Program-made: the position numbers and the translations under genes | Assembly: GCF_002813695.1 (NCBI RefSeq) | Contig: NZ_CP017768.1 | Location: 2,287,501-2,351,500, forward strand | Length of the DNA stretch: 64,000 nt | Direction: 5' to 3' | Source of the DNA: Methanobacterium subterraneum | Lineage (GTDB): Archaea; Methanobacteriota; Methanobacteria; Methanobacteriales; Methanobacteriaceae | Notes under the pieces: generated by a model | What the model was told of the DNA's origin: nothing | What the model saw: only the letters and a program-made list of their open reading frames with translations | Databases searched by the model: none | Shown: one piece after another, positions 1 through 9,021 of the stretch | Position numbering within the stretch: position 1 is the first letter of the stretch | Layout of the letters: the number at the start of each line of letters is the position of its first letter

Positions 1-1
1 T

Positions 2-1159
2 ACATATTTTAATGATCCAAATGAATTTGATTTATATGATCCTAATGCCTATAACAGTCTAACTATAGCTGATTGTCTCAAACACACCAGTGGATTGCCT
101 GCTGCTGAAGGAGATCCAGAAGTGTTTACTTTCAACAACAGTTATTTTCATATGCTTTATAATCAGCGTTTTGTACTTAATACCAGTGCATTGGGTACTA
201 CTCATCAGTATAACAATGTAATGTATGCATTGGGTGGTTGTAGTGCTGCTATTGCCAACAACAAAGCGTGGGGAGATCTAATTAAAGAAGAACTTTTAAA
301 CCCCTTGGGGATGAATACATCAACTACTAATCTCTCTGATTTCTTGAGCTCACCCAACCATGCAACCCATTACATTACCTACTATAATGATAGCGGATCC
401 ATCATTAGAACCCCTTCATATCCTCCTGCTTTAGATGAAATTGGGCCGGCAGGTAGTATGGGTGCTTCAATTAATCAGTTAGTAAATTGGCTTAATTTCC
501 AATTAGCTGGCACCGGAATGTTTAACGGCAAGAGAATTCTTTCTGAAAATAATTTAGATGCAACCAGAACTGGATATGTATACACCGATAATAAAAATGA
601 TACCATGTATGGATATGGATGGGATATTGATAAAACCCATATATCCCACGCAGGAACCATACCCTCTTCCAAAGCTTTCATAAATTTCTACCCATCTACG
701 GGAGTAGGTATAGCAATATTAACTAATGAAGGGAGTATGGGGGATGCTTTCCGGATGAGTGTATATAAAAAATTAATAGATTTAATGAATGGTGATGAAA
801 CCTCTGATTTCTGGCCTATTTTCTACAATACCTATAAACCAATATACGATCCAGCTCCAGATAACCCCACCGGGCCAGGAGACCTTAACAATTATGTAGG
901 TGTGTATTTGAATGATTTTTATGGGAATATTACCATTAAACTGGAAAATGACGTCCTGATTAGTTATTATGGTTGTAACAAACAGCCATACAATTTAAAT
1001 CATTGGAATGACACTACATTCGCCGTGAGAAGTAATGGTGACTTATTAAATTTCGAAAACCTTACGGATAGTAAATATCAACAGTTAATAACTTATGTAG
1101 CGCCGGATTATACTGTGATACCAACTAACGTAACAAACACATTCAATCGTACTGAATAA
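2..1159 (+). CDS. Serine beta-lactamase-like / penicillin-binding-type hydrolase, 3' part
   Basis: The reading frame is open from the first base, so the start lies outside the window. The visible part begins just before ADCLKHTSGLP, the conserved region that follows the catalytic SxxK motif in class C beta-lactamase and D-alanyl-D-alanine-carboxypeptidase-like hydrolases; SxxK itself is off-window. QYNNVMYALGG matches the Y-x-N region and SHAGTIPS the HxG (KTG-equivalent) motif. After about residue 290 of the visible part a beta-rich tail resembles the lipocalin-like C-terminal domain often attached to these enzymes. The Asn/Thr-rich composition suggests an extracytoplasmic protein. Substrate unknown. 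It sits left of the tRNA scar and may belong to an integrated element. Confidence 0.8.
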   Translation, partial: TYFNDPNEFDLYDPNAYNSLTIADCLKHTSGLPAAEGDPEVFTFNNSYFHMLYNQRFVLNTSALGTTHQYNNVMYALGGCSAAIANNKAWGDLIKEELLNPLGMNTSTTNLSDFLSSPNHATHYITYYNDSGSIIRTPSYPPALDEIGPAGSMGASINQLVNWLNFQLAGTGMFNGKRILSENNLDATRTGYVYTDNKNDTMYGYGWDIDKTHISHAGTIPSSKAFINFYPSTGVGIAILTNEGSMGDAFRMSVYKKLIDLMNGDETSDFWPIFYNTYKPIYDPAPDNPTGPGDLNNYVGVYLNDFYGNITIKLENDVLISYYGCNKQPYNLNHWNDTTFAVRSNGDLLNFENLTDSKYQQLITYVAPDYTVIPTNVTNTFNRTE

Positions 1160-1189
1160 CACCGGAACGTTGTTAAATCTACTAATTAT

Positions 1190-1253
<64 letters not shown>

Positions 1254-1288
1254 TACTATAAACTTTATTCTAAATCCTATTTTTAAGA

Positions 1289-1510
1289 ATGTTACTTTGT
1301 TTCCAATTTGTTGCGTTCGTTAACCAAGCAGAAGAGTTTTATCAAGGCATATATTCTGATGATAAAGATTTACACATTTTTAAACTAAGAAACGATGGAT
1401 CCAATGATCATTGTCAGCTGGATAACCGTTCACGTGGAACACAGGTAATGTTTGACTGGTTAGATAATATTTTTGATTATAATGATGATTTTGTGAGGGG
1501 TATTATCTGA
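1289..1510 (+). CDS. Small hypothetical protein (doubtful)
   Basis: A 73-residue open frame beginning 35 bases after the tRNA fragment. It has an acidic Asp/Asn-rich C-terminal half (DWLDNIFDYNDDF) and no family I recognise. There is no clear ribosome binding site in front of the ATG. It may be a decayed remnant next to the integration scar rather than a working gene. Confidence 0.25.
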   Translation: MLLCFQFVAFVNQAEEFYQGIYSDDKDLHIFKLRNDGSNDHCQLDNRSRGTQVMFDWLDNIFDYNDDFVRGII

Positions 1511-1661
1511 AATTAAACTGTTCCCCACTCACCGATCATTTAAATGTTGTTTTCAATCCCGATTGCACTAGTGTCTCTGATACGATTATATTATATATAA
1601 GTAATTAATTATTATAAATCATCAGATGTATTATTTGGAATGATTTTTTAAAGGTGAAAAA

Positions 1662-1802
1662 ATGGCATATAAATGCGGACAAAAACCCGGAATAGGACGT
1701 TATATTTGTTTAAATTGTGGGGAAGATTTAAAACTCGATGATAATACTGATACACTGCCTCCCTGTGCAAAATGCAAGAAGTGTGAATTTAAAAAAGGTT
1801 AA
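1662..1802 (+). CDS. Zinc-ribbon mini-protein (46 aa)
   Basis: A 46-residue protein, MAYKCGQKPGIG followed by CLNCG and CAKCKKC. The two Cys pairs (C16/C19 and C35/C38) have the spacing of a single zinc ribbon; the opening K-C-G-x-K-P-G-x-G is shared with small zinc-ribbon proteins of anaerobes and archaea. AAAGGTGAAAA just before the ATG is a good ribosome binding site. It is likely a cytosolic structural zinc protein or partner protein; the function is not known. Confidence 0.6.
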   Translation: MAYKCGQKPGIGRYICLNCGEDLKLDDNTDTLPPCAKCKKCEFKKG

Positions 1803-2009
1803 AAAAATCAAATTCATTATTGCTTTACTTGGATACTATTTTAAGGTGCTTTTACTTAATCTAACCCTTCTTTTAATTGGTTTTAGGACCTGAGACTTAT
1901 CGAAAAATTATATTATAAATTGTGATTATAGGATAATATCAATTAACAATGGATCACATGACATTTTATGTCAATATGGGCTTTAAATAAGATTTAAGGG
2001 GAGGGATAT

Positions 2010-2432
2010 ATGAATACTCGTAATATTCTTATTTTAATAGTGGTAGTGCTCGTGATTCTCGTTGGAGTTGTTGGATACATGCTAATGCAGTCGTTTAACA
2101 ATGTTACTCCCAACATAACCAACAACACCACCCAGGTTACTATAAATAAGAATCAAACTAACCAGACTCAGTCCAATTTCATATCTGCATCCAAAGCCAA
2201 ATCAATCGCATCCCAGTACTTAAATTCCAATTCCAAGTTCCAGACTCTTGGAGCCGGCACTCCTGTCCTGAAAGGAAGCGTGTATTACGTGCCAATGGTG
2301 GTGGAAATTGAGGGGCAGCATGCTAAAGACACGGTGTTGGGTAATGTTAAGGTAGATGCTAAAACCGGCACGGTACTGGGAACAGAAATCTGGGATATTA
2401 CAACTGGTGAACCCATAAATGAACCGCCATAA
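2010..2432 (+). CDS. Membrane-anchored PepSY-like domain protein
   Basis: 140 residues. The N-terminal hydrophobic segment (about 6-28) is followed by an Asn/Thr-rich stretch with many N-x-T/S sequons, then a folded domain from about residue 60 (ISASKAKSIASQYLN... VDAKTGTVLGTE). The KAK-I-A-A/S-Y-L plus VDA-TG pattern is that of PepSY domains, which sit outside the membrane and are often inhibitory or ligand-binding. The start is set by GGGGAGGG nine bases upstream. Its role here is not known. Confidence 0.65.
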   Translation: MNTRNILILIVVVLVILVGVVGYMLMQSFNNVTPNITNNTTQVTINKNQTNQTQSNFISASKAKSIASQYLNSNSKFQTLGAGTPVLKGSVYYVPMVVEIEGQHAKDTVLGNVKVDAKTGTVLGTEIWDITTGEPINEPP

Positions 2433-2781
2433 TACCTATGAAGATAGATTACTGACTTTCCATTTATAGTGTGAAAATAGCTCAATATAATTCGGAACTA
2501 GCCAGTTACCCTTCTTTATAATTAAGAAGCTCCGGAAGTTCATTAAATAACCAATCAGCGGTTTCTAAATAAATACCACAATAGAAATAGAATGCTAGCA
2601 AAACAGATGCCAAAGTAAAGCATAAAAAGATAGTTCTATCCAATGATTAAAATCGATAATAAATCTGTATTTAAGATGTTAAATATGTAAAAAAGAAAAT
2701 TAGAGATTCATATCCCATGCAACAGAATATTTCATACTTAGAGTTAATATATATAATATATCTTAAAGTGGGGGATGTAAT
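2433..2781. other. Intergenic region with a promoter for the next gene
   Basis: 349 bases without a convincing gene. The only notable signal is a TATA-rich stretch around 2745-2762 followed by the ribosome binding site GTGGGGG at 2768-2774, which serves the gene starting at 2782. A short CTTCTT/AAGAAG inverted repeat near 2512-2530 is too weak to call. Confidence 0.4.
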
Positions 2782-3072
2782 ATGATTGAAGTATATGGAG
2801 CTGAGGATTCAGAGGGAAATAGCCCATTATACATATCTTTTGATGGTAGAATTTTGGAGATTATCTTACGAAGTGGAATGCACACTGAATTGGCAAGATA
2901 TCCCATAAACTGGTTGAAAAAGATGGAAATAGAAGATAATGGTGATAAGGGGCGGACTTTAAAATATACTATGAAATTTCAAGCACCAGTGGGGTTTTTC
3001 ACCTTTGTAAGTGGTGGTGAAAATCTTGGTGAACTGGTAGATGCGGTTAATTCTGCAATAAATCCATTTTAA
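2782..3072 (+). CDS. Hypothetical protein (96 aa)
   Basis: 96 residues, alternating beta-rich pattern (SPLYISFDGRILEIIL, TLKYTMKFQAPVGFFTFV) ending in a helix (LGELVDAVNSAIN). This could be a small beta-sandwich or PH-like fold, but I do not recognise a family. The strong ribosome binding site and the clean stop support a real gene. Confidence 0.55.
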   Translation: MIEVYGAEDSEGNSPLYISFDGRILEIILRSGMHTELARYPINWLKKMEIEDNGDKGRTLKYTMKFQAPVGFFTFVSGGENLGELVDAVNSAINPF

Positions 3073-3169
3073 AAACTAAAATTCCATTAAAATTCAGGGA
3101 ATTATGTCCTAAGTAACCATGGGTGCTTATAATAATTGGGTTAGCATCTGGTGGGATGATAAAATCTTT

Positions 3170-3868
3170 TTACAAACTTAAATCTTTAATTTTTTTAATC
3201 ACCGTACTGGCAACTTTTGTTTTCCTACCACCTTTATACCGGAAGTCACATTTATCACCACCTTCAGCAAGGGTCTGTGTCCTTTCCAGCCCTAAATTCC
3301 CACATTTGCTCATTATTATATCCATAGCACACAGGTATGGTATGAATTCATCAGCGCCATGTTTATGGAAGAATTTTTGTATTCCACATTCCGTAAAATA
3401 GGTGCCAAAATCAAATTCTTCATTTCCCTCAATGAACTCATAAACCCAATCACCAGGATATCTCTTTTTAAGAGATTCATCTGCAGCTCTTTTTATGTAA
3501 AAAATATACTTAGGGTGGGTCATGGGAGGAATTAACTCCCTATTTTTACTCAAGTATTCTTCTTCGGCCTGGTAAGCCAGTTTCCCAATCTCTTCAAGTG
3601 GCAGGGTATGATGTTTCAGGACTTTATAAAGTGCCAGATTCTGTGCTGCAGAAACAAGATCAAAGGTTAAAGAATTACCATCCCCTCCAATATAGGGTAT
3701 TTCTTCAAAAATAGATTCATATTCTTCCTTAATTTCTCCAATTACTTTATTTTTAAATTCTGCACCGTATTTATCTTCCATTAAAATACCTACCCTATTA
3801 CAGAATTCATTAAATTGGGTGAAAAACTCTGATTTCTTATATTCATAGTAATCCCTTTCTCCAACCAT
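3170..3868 (-). CDS. ATC hydrolase-like protein (L-2-amino-thiazoline-4-carboxylate hydrolase family)
   Basis: 232 residues, all-alpha in the first half. The C-terminal section with Cys-containing motifs (TYFTECGIQKFF, PYLCAMDIIMSKCG) and the terminal CDFRYKG are typical of the ATC hydrolase family, whose founding member opens the thiazoline ring of ATC on the way to cysteine. In anaerobes most members are uncharacterised, so substrate is inference. I place the start at the ATG at 3868 because GGAGG lies at the right distance; the upstream in-frame TTG at 3883 overlaps that site. Confidence 0.6.
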   Translation of the reverse strand: MVGERDYYEYKKSEFFTQFNEFCNRVGILMEDKYGAEFKNKVIGEIKEEYESIFEEIPYIGGDGNSLTFDLVSAAQNLALYKVLKHHTLPLEEIGKLAYQAEEEYLSKNRELIPPMTHPKYIFYIKRAADESLKKRYPGDWVYEFIEGNEEFDFGTYFTECGIQKFFHKHGADEFIPYLCAMDIIMSKCGNLGLERTQTLAEGGDKCDFRYKGGRKTKVASTVIKKIKDLSL

Positions 3869-4121
3869 TAAAATTGCCTCCAATTAACCCTACGTTTGTT
3901 AAGTTGTCTAAAACGATTTTTATTACATTCCCTCTTCTATTATTCTATCCCGGTCAGTAACCTTAGAATAATTAATTGGATCTTGCTTTGAACTGGAGTA
4001 ATTACCAATATGGAGGGCGTGGATTATTCCCAAGGAATGATTTTAAATTAATTAATTCTTCATTTTTAAAAGCCCAACTCTCATATTTAAGGATTTATCC
4101 GTGTTTCTGGATTCATTCAGT

Positions 4122-4559
4122 TCAAACTCGTTCACATTCGGTTTTAAGATTGTTCAGGGCGGAATAAAGAGATTTTTCCAGCATTTCCTCTAACTGGTCG
4201 TGCATTGCAGAACTCATCAGACCATCCCATGATTCCTCAGTTCGAACAACGGTTTTATCATCAACCACCTGGATATCCCAGACATGGATGGCATTAATTC
4301 CCATTATTTTACCGGTCCAGGCAAGGGTATGGGGCGGGTCCACATCCTGAATTAAAGATGTGATTTTAGCCGGCCCTGCTTTCCACAGGAATTGTGTACC
4401 GGGTCTAAACTCACCCTGGAGTCGGGCGCTCTTCACATCAGGATTCCACCGGGGCCAGGACTCAATATCAGCAATAATATTCCACACAGTCTCTGGATCT
4501 GCGTCAATTTCAATTTCAGCCTTAACCAGAACCGGAGCTTCATCATTGACACTAACCAT
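4122..4559 (-). CDS. SRPBCC (START-like) family protein
   Basis: About 145 residues with the helix-grip pattern: beta strand VLVKAEIEIDADPETVW, helix, then SWPRWNPDVKSARL, which is the hallmark W-P-x-W-N-P turn of polyketide-cyclase/SRPBCC proteins. Strand-rich middle and a long C-terminal helix (DQLEEMLEKSLYSALNNL) complete the fold. Such proteins bind hydrophobic ligands. Several ATGs are clustered; I prefer 4559 because GGTGAT precedes it by five bases. Confidence 0.7.
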   Translation of the reverse strand: MVSVNDEAPVLVKAEIEIDADPETVWNIIADIESWPRWNPDVKSARLQGEFRPGTQFLWKAGPAKITSLIQDVDPPHTLAWTGKIMGINAIHVWDIQVVDDKTVVRTEESWDGLMSSAMHDQLEEMLEKSLYSALNNLKTECERV

Positions 4560-4782
4560 TTTCATCACCATTAACATATTTGATTTATGAAATATTAAAA
4601 AACTACGAATAAATCAAAAATTTATAATATTCTAATTTTTAATGGTGAAGATATCAATCAATGCCTCATTAACTATTCAGTTCCCATCTTTGGCATCCTT
4701 ATTACTTATAAATCCAAATAAAGGGCATGAACTATTACTTATAAATTCAAAGAATGGCATAAAATATAAAAAGGGGTTTCAC

Positions 4783-5616
4783 ATGACTGATCAAGAGAGA
4801 AAAACTTTCAGCTGGTTTAGATGGTCTTTAATTATAGTTTTTTTAATTGTTAACATTCTCCTGATTTTCACCTATAAAGATCCTAACTTGCTGGCCATAG
4901 ATTCTTTCCTGGTGACTGCTATTCTCTTTATTCTTGCAGTATTACATGGAAACGAACGCTATGGGAAAAAAAATATCCTGATATTTTTCTTCATCACCTG
5001 GGCAGTTAGCTTCTCTTTTGAAAACCTTAGCATAGCCACGGGCTTCCCATTTGGATTTTATCACTATTCCCCTTCATTAGGATTGTTAAACGTCCCGTTA
5101 ATAATCATATTCGCCTATTTTGCCATAGGGTACTTATCATGGGTGTTGTCACACGTATTAACCGGCCAATACCATAAAAAACTTGAGGGAAAACAAATAT
5201 TCCTAGTGCCATTCATTGCTTCATTCATCATGGTAATGTGGGATTTAAGTGTTGATCCAATTTCATCCACTTTACAGGGTCTATGGGTATGGACCGATCC
5301 TGGGGCTTACTTTGGGGTCCCCATCTCCAACTTCTTTGGCTGGTTCCTGGTGGTATACCTGTTTTTCCAGATATTCGCCCTCTACCTTTCAAAATACGAC
5401 TCTCTGAATGCGAAAATAGCTTCTAAACTTTCTAATAAACATTACTGGGCTGAAGCAGTAACAGTTTATGGTATAACAGGTCTAGGGACCATACTATCCA
5501 TTTTTTACCAGTACAATGACATCACAGTTTCCATGGCTCTCATAACGGTTTTTACCATGGTATTCGTGGCCATACTGGCCTTGGTTAACATTTTAAATAA
5601 TCCAGAATTACATTAA
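4783..5616 (+). CDS. Carotenoid biosynthesis protein, CruF/DUF422 type
   Basis: 277 residues with about seven membrane helices. The FGFYHYSPSLG stretch and the later MVMWDLSVDPISS plus PGAYFGVPISNFFGWFLV block match the DUF422 carotenoid-biosynthesis family, which includes bisanhydrobacterioruberin hydratase (CruF). In that family the conserved Asp/His residues lie at the membrane face. Methanogens make few carotenoids, so the true substrate may be another isoprenoid; this is inference. The frame opens earlier (4642), but AAAAGGGG directly before the ATG at 4783 fixes the start. Confidence 0.7.
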   Translation: MTDQERKTFSWFRWSLIIVFLIVNILLIFTYKDPNLLAIDSFLVTAILFILAVLHGNERYGKKNILIFFFITWAVSFSFENLSIATGFPFGFYHYSPSLGLLNVPLIIIFAYFAIGYLSWVLSHVLTGQYHKKLEGKQIFLVPFIASFIMVMWDLSVDPISSTLQGLWVWTDPGAYFGVPISNFFGWFLVVYLFFQIFALYLSKYDSLNAKIASKLSNKHYWAEAVTVYGITGLGTILSIFYQYNDITVSMALITVFTMVFVAILALVNILNNPELH

Positions 5617-5713
5617 AAAGAGTGAGTTGTAAATGGATGTTATTTTTAGTTGGTAAGTAAGAGAATGGACTTTTAGAATAAATAATTAGGTTCATAATTT
5701 TAGTTATATCGTA

Positions 5714-6697
5714 CTAAGTAGGATTTAGTTCAACTTCCACATCAACTTTTGATTCAAGATTATCAATGTTAACTCCTAATGTGGTAAAAACATCCCAAAC
5801 TTCATATAATGCGATTTGTATTAATTCTACCTTTAATTCTTCATTATTTTTAGATATTATATGCTTAAGTAATCTTCTATCAGCATATTCTGCGAATATT
5901 TTAATGTTTCCTTCCAGTTCAGTATCCAAAAACACCAGTACATTAACCCATTCAATTTTAGGATGGGACAAAGCCGATGTTTCAATGCTGTTTATTAATT
6001 TTTCTTCAATTTTTTCAATATCCTCCTCAATTAGGGGGCTATCAAAGCTTTCTAAAATGTAATCAATATCATCCTCATGAACGTCCTTAATATTGTACTT
6101 TTCCAGTAGTTCGGTTCTATCAACAGTTTCTAATTCTCCATTCTTCTCATAATCGTTTTGAGGGTCAAAAATATTATAAAGTTCATCGTGGTTGCTTGGC
6201 AACGAATCCTCATATTTATCTTCCTTATAAGGTCTATTTTCTTCAAATAGTTTTTTAATCTCCTTATTTTCCATTAAATCTTTATTTTTTTCAGGTAATT
6301 CTTTTATTATAATTTCTTCATGAGGATCTTCAATTTCCGGGTTGGTGGTGTTTTGTTTTTGTCTTTGTTTGTATTTTTGTCGGAGTTGTTCTTTTTCTTG
6401 TTTTTCTTGTTTTTGTGCTTGTTCTATGAGGGCTTGTTTTTTCGGGTTGTTGGTGGGTTGTGTGGTGTTTTGTTTTTGTCTTTGTTTGTATTTTTGTCGG
6501 AGTTGTTCTTTTTCTTGTTTTTCTTGTTTTTGTGCTTGTTCTATGAGGGCTTGTTTTTCCTGGTCGATTGTTATGGTGTATTTTTGGTTTTGAAGCTCTT
6601 TAATTCTTTGTTTGTATTTCTTCCTAATCCGTTCTACTTCTTTCTTTTCCTCCTCCATTGCTTCTTTGAGTAGAACCTCTAACTGTACAGTACTCAT
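5714..6697 (-). CDS. Coiled-coil protein with an internal duplicated segment
   Basis: 327 residues. The first 120 are highly charged coiled coil (EEEKKEVERIRKKYKQRIKE...) containing two copies of a 39-residue unit that includes ALIEQAQKQEKQEKEQ and LRQKYKQRQKQNTT. A low-complexity acidic middle (ENRPYKEDKYEDSLPSN) leads into a globular C-terminal region of about 140 residues rich in Glu and Ile. I do not recognise the C-terminal domain. The start at 6697 follows AAAAGGGGAAGG; the upstream in-frame ATG lies before that site. Confidence 0.6.
   Translation of the reverse strand: MSTVQLEVLLKEAMEEEKKEVERIRKKYKQRIKELQNQKYTITIDQEKQALIEQAQKQEKQEKEQLRQKYKQRQKQNTTQPTNNPKKQALIEQAQKQEKQEKEQLRQKYKQRQKQNTTNPEIEDPHEEIIIKELPEKNKDLMENKEIKKLFEENRPYKEDKYEDSLPSNHDELYNIFDPQNDYEKNGELETVDRTELLEKYNIKDVHEDDIDYILESFDSPLIEEDIEKIEEKLINSIETSALSHPKIEWVNVLVFLDTELEGNIKIFAEYADRRLLKHIISKNNEELKVELIQIALYEVWDVFTTLGVNIDNLESKVDVEVELNPT
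6347..6558. repeat. Tandem direct repeat, 117-bp period
   Basis: Two copies, 6347-6441 and 6464-6558, are identical over about 95 bases and offset by exactly 117 bases (39 codons), so the frame of the coiled-coil gene is kept. Perfect identity suggests a recent slippage or recombination duplication. Confidence 0.85.
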
Positions 6698-6724
6698 CTT
6701 TAACCTTCCCCTTTTAATTCCCAT

Positions 6725-7279
6725 TTGAGTTTGCAGATGATTTTAAGAGCTTTAAACATAAAAATCTGAATTGTATCTGGTTATATGATTATCAATATAC
6801 ATTATTAATATTACTGAAACGCTCTATAAACCTTTGGATTTCTATTTCATTCCCTTATTTTATTTATTTATCAATAATAATGTCTAATGACAATATTGTG
6901 CTCCCTTTGGATTTTTTTCTCTGGTAAAAAGTTTTGAAGTTAGTTAAAAAAAAATGAGTACATTGATCCAGGGATTCTTGTCTCCGGCCATGTTGACTTA
7001 TATCGAACCCTATCTTGATGTGATCTACATCGGGAGGGGCGGTATAATAGATAGGGTGTTGACAAGTCACATGGCCTGTGATCAAGCACTTATATCTTGG
7101 AGTTCACCTCCTTTTTACTTGACAGGTTATAATAACTCAAGGAGGGGATAAATGATTTTTCCAAATTAACACCCAGATCACACCCTAATTTCACCAGAAC
7201 TCTTCATTAAACCGGAAAAATTATTTTACTTATCTTCCTATAAATTACTTATACAATAAAATAGGGGAGGTTAGGGTCT
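6725..7279. other. Intergenic region with a sequence block shared with 27.65-27.75 kb
   Basis: 555 bases with no convincing gene; open frames on either strand lack support. From about 7107 to 7195 the order of signals (TTCACCTCC, then GGGATAAATGATT, TTCCAA, ACACCCAGATC, CACCC) repeats that found at 27652-27745 upstream of a secreted-protein gene. This suggests a copied promoter region, perhaps with a decayed minus-strand gene at 6.86-7.09 kb. A promoter for the gene at 7280 must also lie here; AGGGGAGG at 7262-7269 is its ribosome binding site. Confidence 0.4.
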
Positions 7280-7519
7280 ATGGGCATAAAAAAGGATTTT
7301 GGCCGGTACTGGATTGCCGGATTGATATTTGCCATAATTGCCGGAGTCATACAATGGATTACAGGTTATTATGGTGTTTTTGTAACGTTATATTTCGAGT
7401 CTAACTTTTTCTGGGGATTAATCACCGGTCTGATAGGGGTTACTTTATTCATATTCGTGCCCTGGGGTTACGGCCGTCTTACAGAATGGATATACATTAC
7501 TTTCATTGAAAAAAAGTAA
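7280..7519 (+). CDS. Small membrane protein (79 aa)
   Basis: 79 residues with two membrane helices (about 12-30 and 44-62), a charged N terminus and the C terminus ITFIEKK. GGGGAGG precedes the start. No family recognised. It is convergent with the membrane-protein gene ending at 7540. Confidence 0.55.
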   Translation: MGIKKDFGRYWIAGLIFAIIAGVIQWITGYYGVFVTLYFESNFFWGLITGLIGVTLFIFVPWGYGRLTEWIYITFIEKK

Positions 7520-7539
7520 ACTTGAAAGAAAAAAGGGTT

Positions 7540-8124
7540 TCAGGGGGAAGATTTTTTCTTCTGCCATGGTTTTTTAAATCCCAGATATATGAGAACTGCA
7601 CAGATCACCAGTCCAACAATAGCTGGTGCGAAGATGGATGTTCCTGATTCACCACCGAATACCACTCCCCAGATCATTTTGGCCACTGCAATCAGAACAA
7701 TCACTGCCAATCCCATGAGAATGTTTCTTTTCCAGAAGGCAGCACCCAAGACTATGAATGATAAAGGTACCAGGAGTGCCACGAGTATTTTGGCAAATCC
7801 CCATTCACCAGTCAAGTAATCCAGTTCCATCTCCAGGAACTGTGCCTCTTGGGGACCAACCACTGCTGGTGCTGGGAACCAGAACATACTGGTTGCCAGT
7901 AAAAAGATGGTGATGGAAATACCCGCCCAACTTTTTTTATAGGCAAAGTAACAGAAAGGAACCAGGAATAATGGTCTAACGTACCAGCTTAGGAGGTTCT
8001 GGTGTCGTGCGAAGGCCCATTTTAGAAATTCAGTGTTAGTCAGTGCCAGGATAATGGCCAAAGTTAAAATCCCAAAAATCAGAGCTATACTTTTATCATG
8101 TTTCATTATATCAAGTTTTTCCAT
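7540..8124 (-). CDS. Multi-pass membrane protein, unknown function
   Basis: 194 residues with about six membrane helices, a short cytosolic N terminus and a Lys-rich C terminus (KKPWQKKKSSP). An acidic loop FLEMELDYLTGEWGF lies in the middle. GGAGGGG lies eight bases before the ATG. The gene follows the TetR regulator at 8140 by 15 bases on the same strand, so the two form an operon and this protein is a likely regulatory target, perhaps in drug or envelope stress. Confidence 0.65.
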   Translation of the reverse strand: MEKLDIMKHDKSIALIFGILTLAIILALTNTEFLKWAFARHQNLLSWYVRPLFLVPFCYFAYKKSWAGISITIFLLATSMFWFPAPAVVGPQEAQFLEMELDYLTGEWGFAKILVALLVPLSFIVLGAAFWKRNILMGLAVIVLIAVAKMIWGVVFGGESGTSIFAPAIVGLVICAVLIYLGFKKPWQKKKSSP

Positions 8125-8139
8125 TTAATACCCCTCCGA

Positions 8140-8751
8140 TTATTTTCCAAGACCATTTTTCATGAATTCAACATAGTTATTCAGGTTTTCAACCATCATA
8201 TTCAGATGGAAATCTTCTTCTTCATGGAATATGTCATCAAAATTCATTAATAAATGAGTCAAAACTTTCACTGTGAAATCCTCTGAAAATCGTGGATTTA
8301 ACTCACCATTTTCCCTGGCTTTTTTAACTACTTCACCCATCATGGATTGGGTGCTAAAGTTGAGCTTGCTCTTGGCATTATTGTAGATTTTATTTCCCCT
8401 TTCCCTAACGAACATCATGCTGAGTCGGTGATATTGGGGGAAACTGGATGCAAATTCCATCCCTATCTGGGCTTGGATTTTGAACTCTTCAAAAATATCA
8501 TTAGCCTTTTGTCCACGGGGGATTTCTTTTCTATGATTATTAATGAACTTCCATTTTGCTTTATTAGCAGTTTCAAGCAGAAATAGGTAAAGTGACTCTT
8601 TATCCTGGAAGTGATAATAGAAAGTTCCCTTACTGATGCCTGCATTTTTGATTATGGTATTTAAAGAGGCATTCTCATAGTTCTTCAAGGTGAATTCATC
8701 CAGTGCAGCTTCCAGGAGTTCATTTTTCCTCGCAAATGTTTTTTTCTTCAA
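8140..8751 (-). CDS. TetR-family transcriptional regulator
   Basis: About 203 residues. The N-terminal helix-turn-helix (ASLNTIIKNAGISKGTFYYHFQDKE, split here only by reading: helix 2, turn GISKG, recognition helix TFYYHF) is a classic TetR DNA-binding domain; the rest is an all-alpha ligand-binding domain. An ATG at 8766 is in frame but overlaps GAGGGGGATT, which looks like the ribosome binding site for the TTG at 8751. A palindromic element at 8818-8835 upstream is the probable autoregulatory operator. Confidence 0.8.
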   Translation of the reverse strand: MKKKTFARKNELLEAALDEFTLKNYENASLNTIIKNAGISKGTFYYHFQDKESLYLFLLETANKAKWKFINNHRKEIPRGQKANDIFEEFKIQAQIGMEFASSFPQYHRLSMMFVRERGNKIYNNAKSKLNFSTQSMMGEVVKKARENGELNPRFSEDFTVKVLTHLLMNFDDIFHEEEDFHLNMMVENLNNYVEFMKNGLGK

Positions 8752-8817
8752 TTGAATCCCCCTCATGTTTTTAGGTCAGTTAATTTATTAGGGAACACCT
8801 CCCTTATAAACCATGTG

Positions 8818-8835
8818 GTCTAGACTGGTGGTCTA
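8818..8835. promoter_or_regulatory. Probable TetR operator
   Basis: GTCTAGAC (8818-8825) is a perfect 8-bp palindrome, and TAGAC-TGGTG-GTCTA (8821-8835) is an overlapping 5-5-5 inverted repeat. It lies some 50-70 bases upstream of the TetR gene, where a self-repressing regulator would bind. Confidence 0.5.
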
Positions 8836-9021
8836 TATTTTTAAAATAGGTTTCACAAACCTTAATGTTTTTAAAATATTTTAGGTGGAGCTTATCACCA
8901 AAGACATGTCAATTGAAGATTAATAAAAGGATTAATACTTGTAATTCAAAAATAAAGACTTTAAAGTGTTTTAAGGATTAGTCATTAAAAATCAATATTA
9001 ACTAAAAATAGAGAAATTATA

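Noticed and set aside
6320..6673. Plus-strand frames rich in Phe/Leu/Cys over the coiled-coil gene
   Set aside because: They are antisense shadows of the Gln/Lys/Glu-rich coiled coil; the repeat comes from the real gene on the minus strand and there is no ribosome binding site.
6864..7151. Overlapping frames on both strands between the coiled-coil and small-membrane genes
   Set aside because: Neither has a well placed ribosome site, a recognisable motif or protein-like composition; more likely a copied promoter region with a decayed gene.
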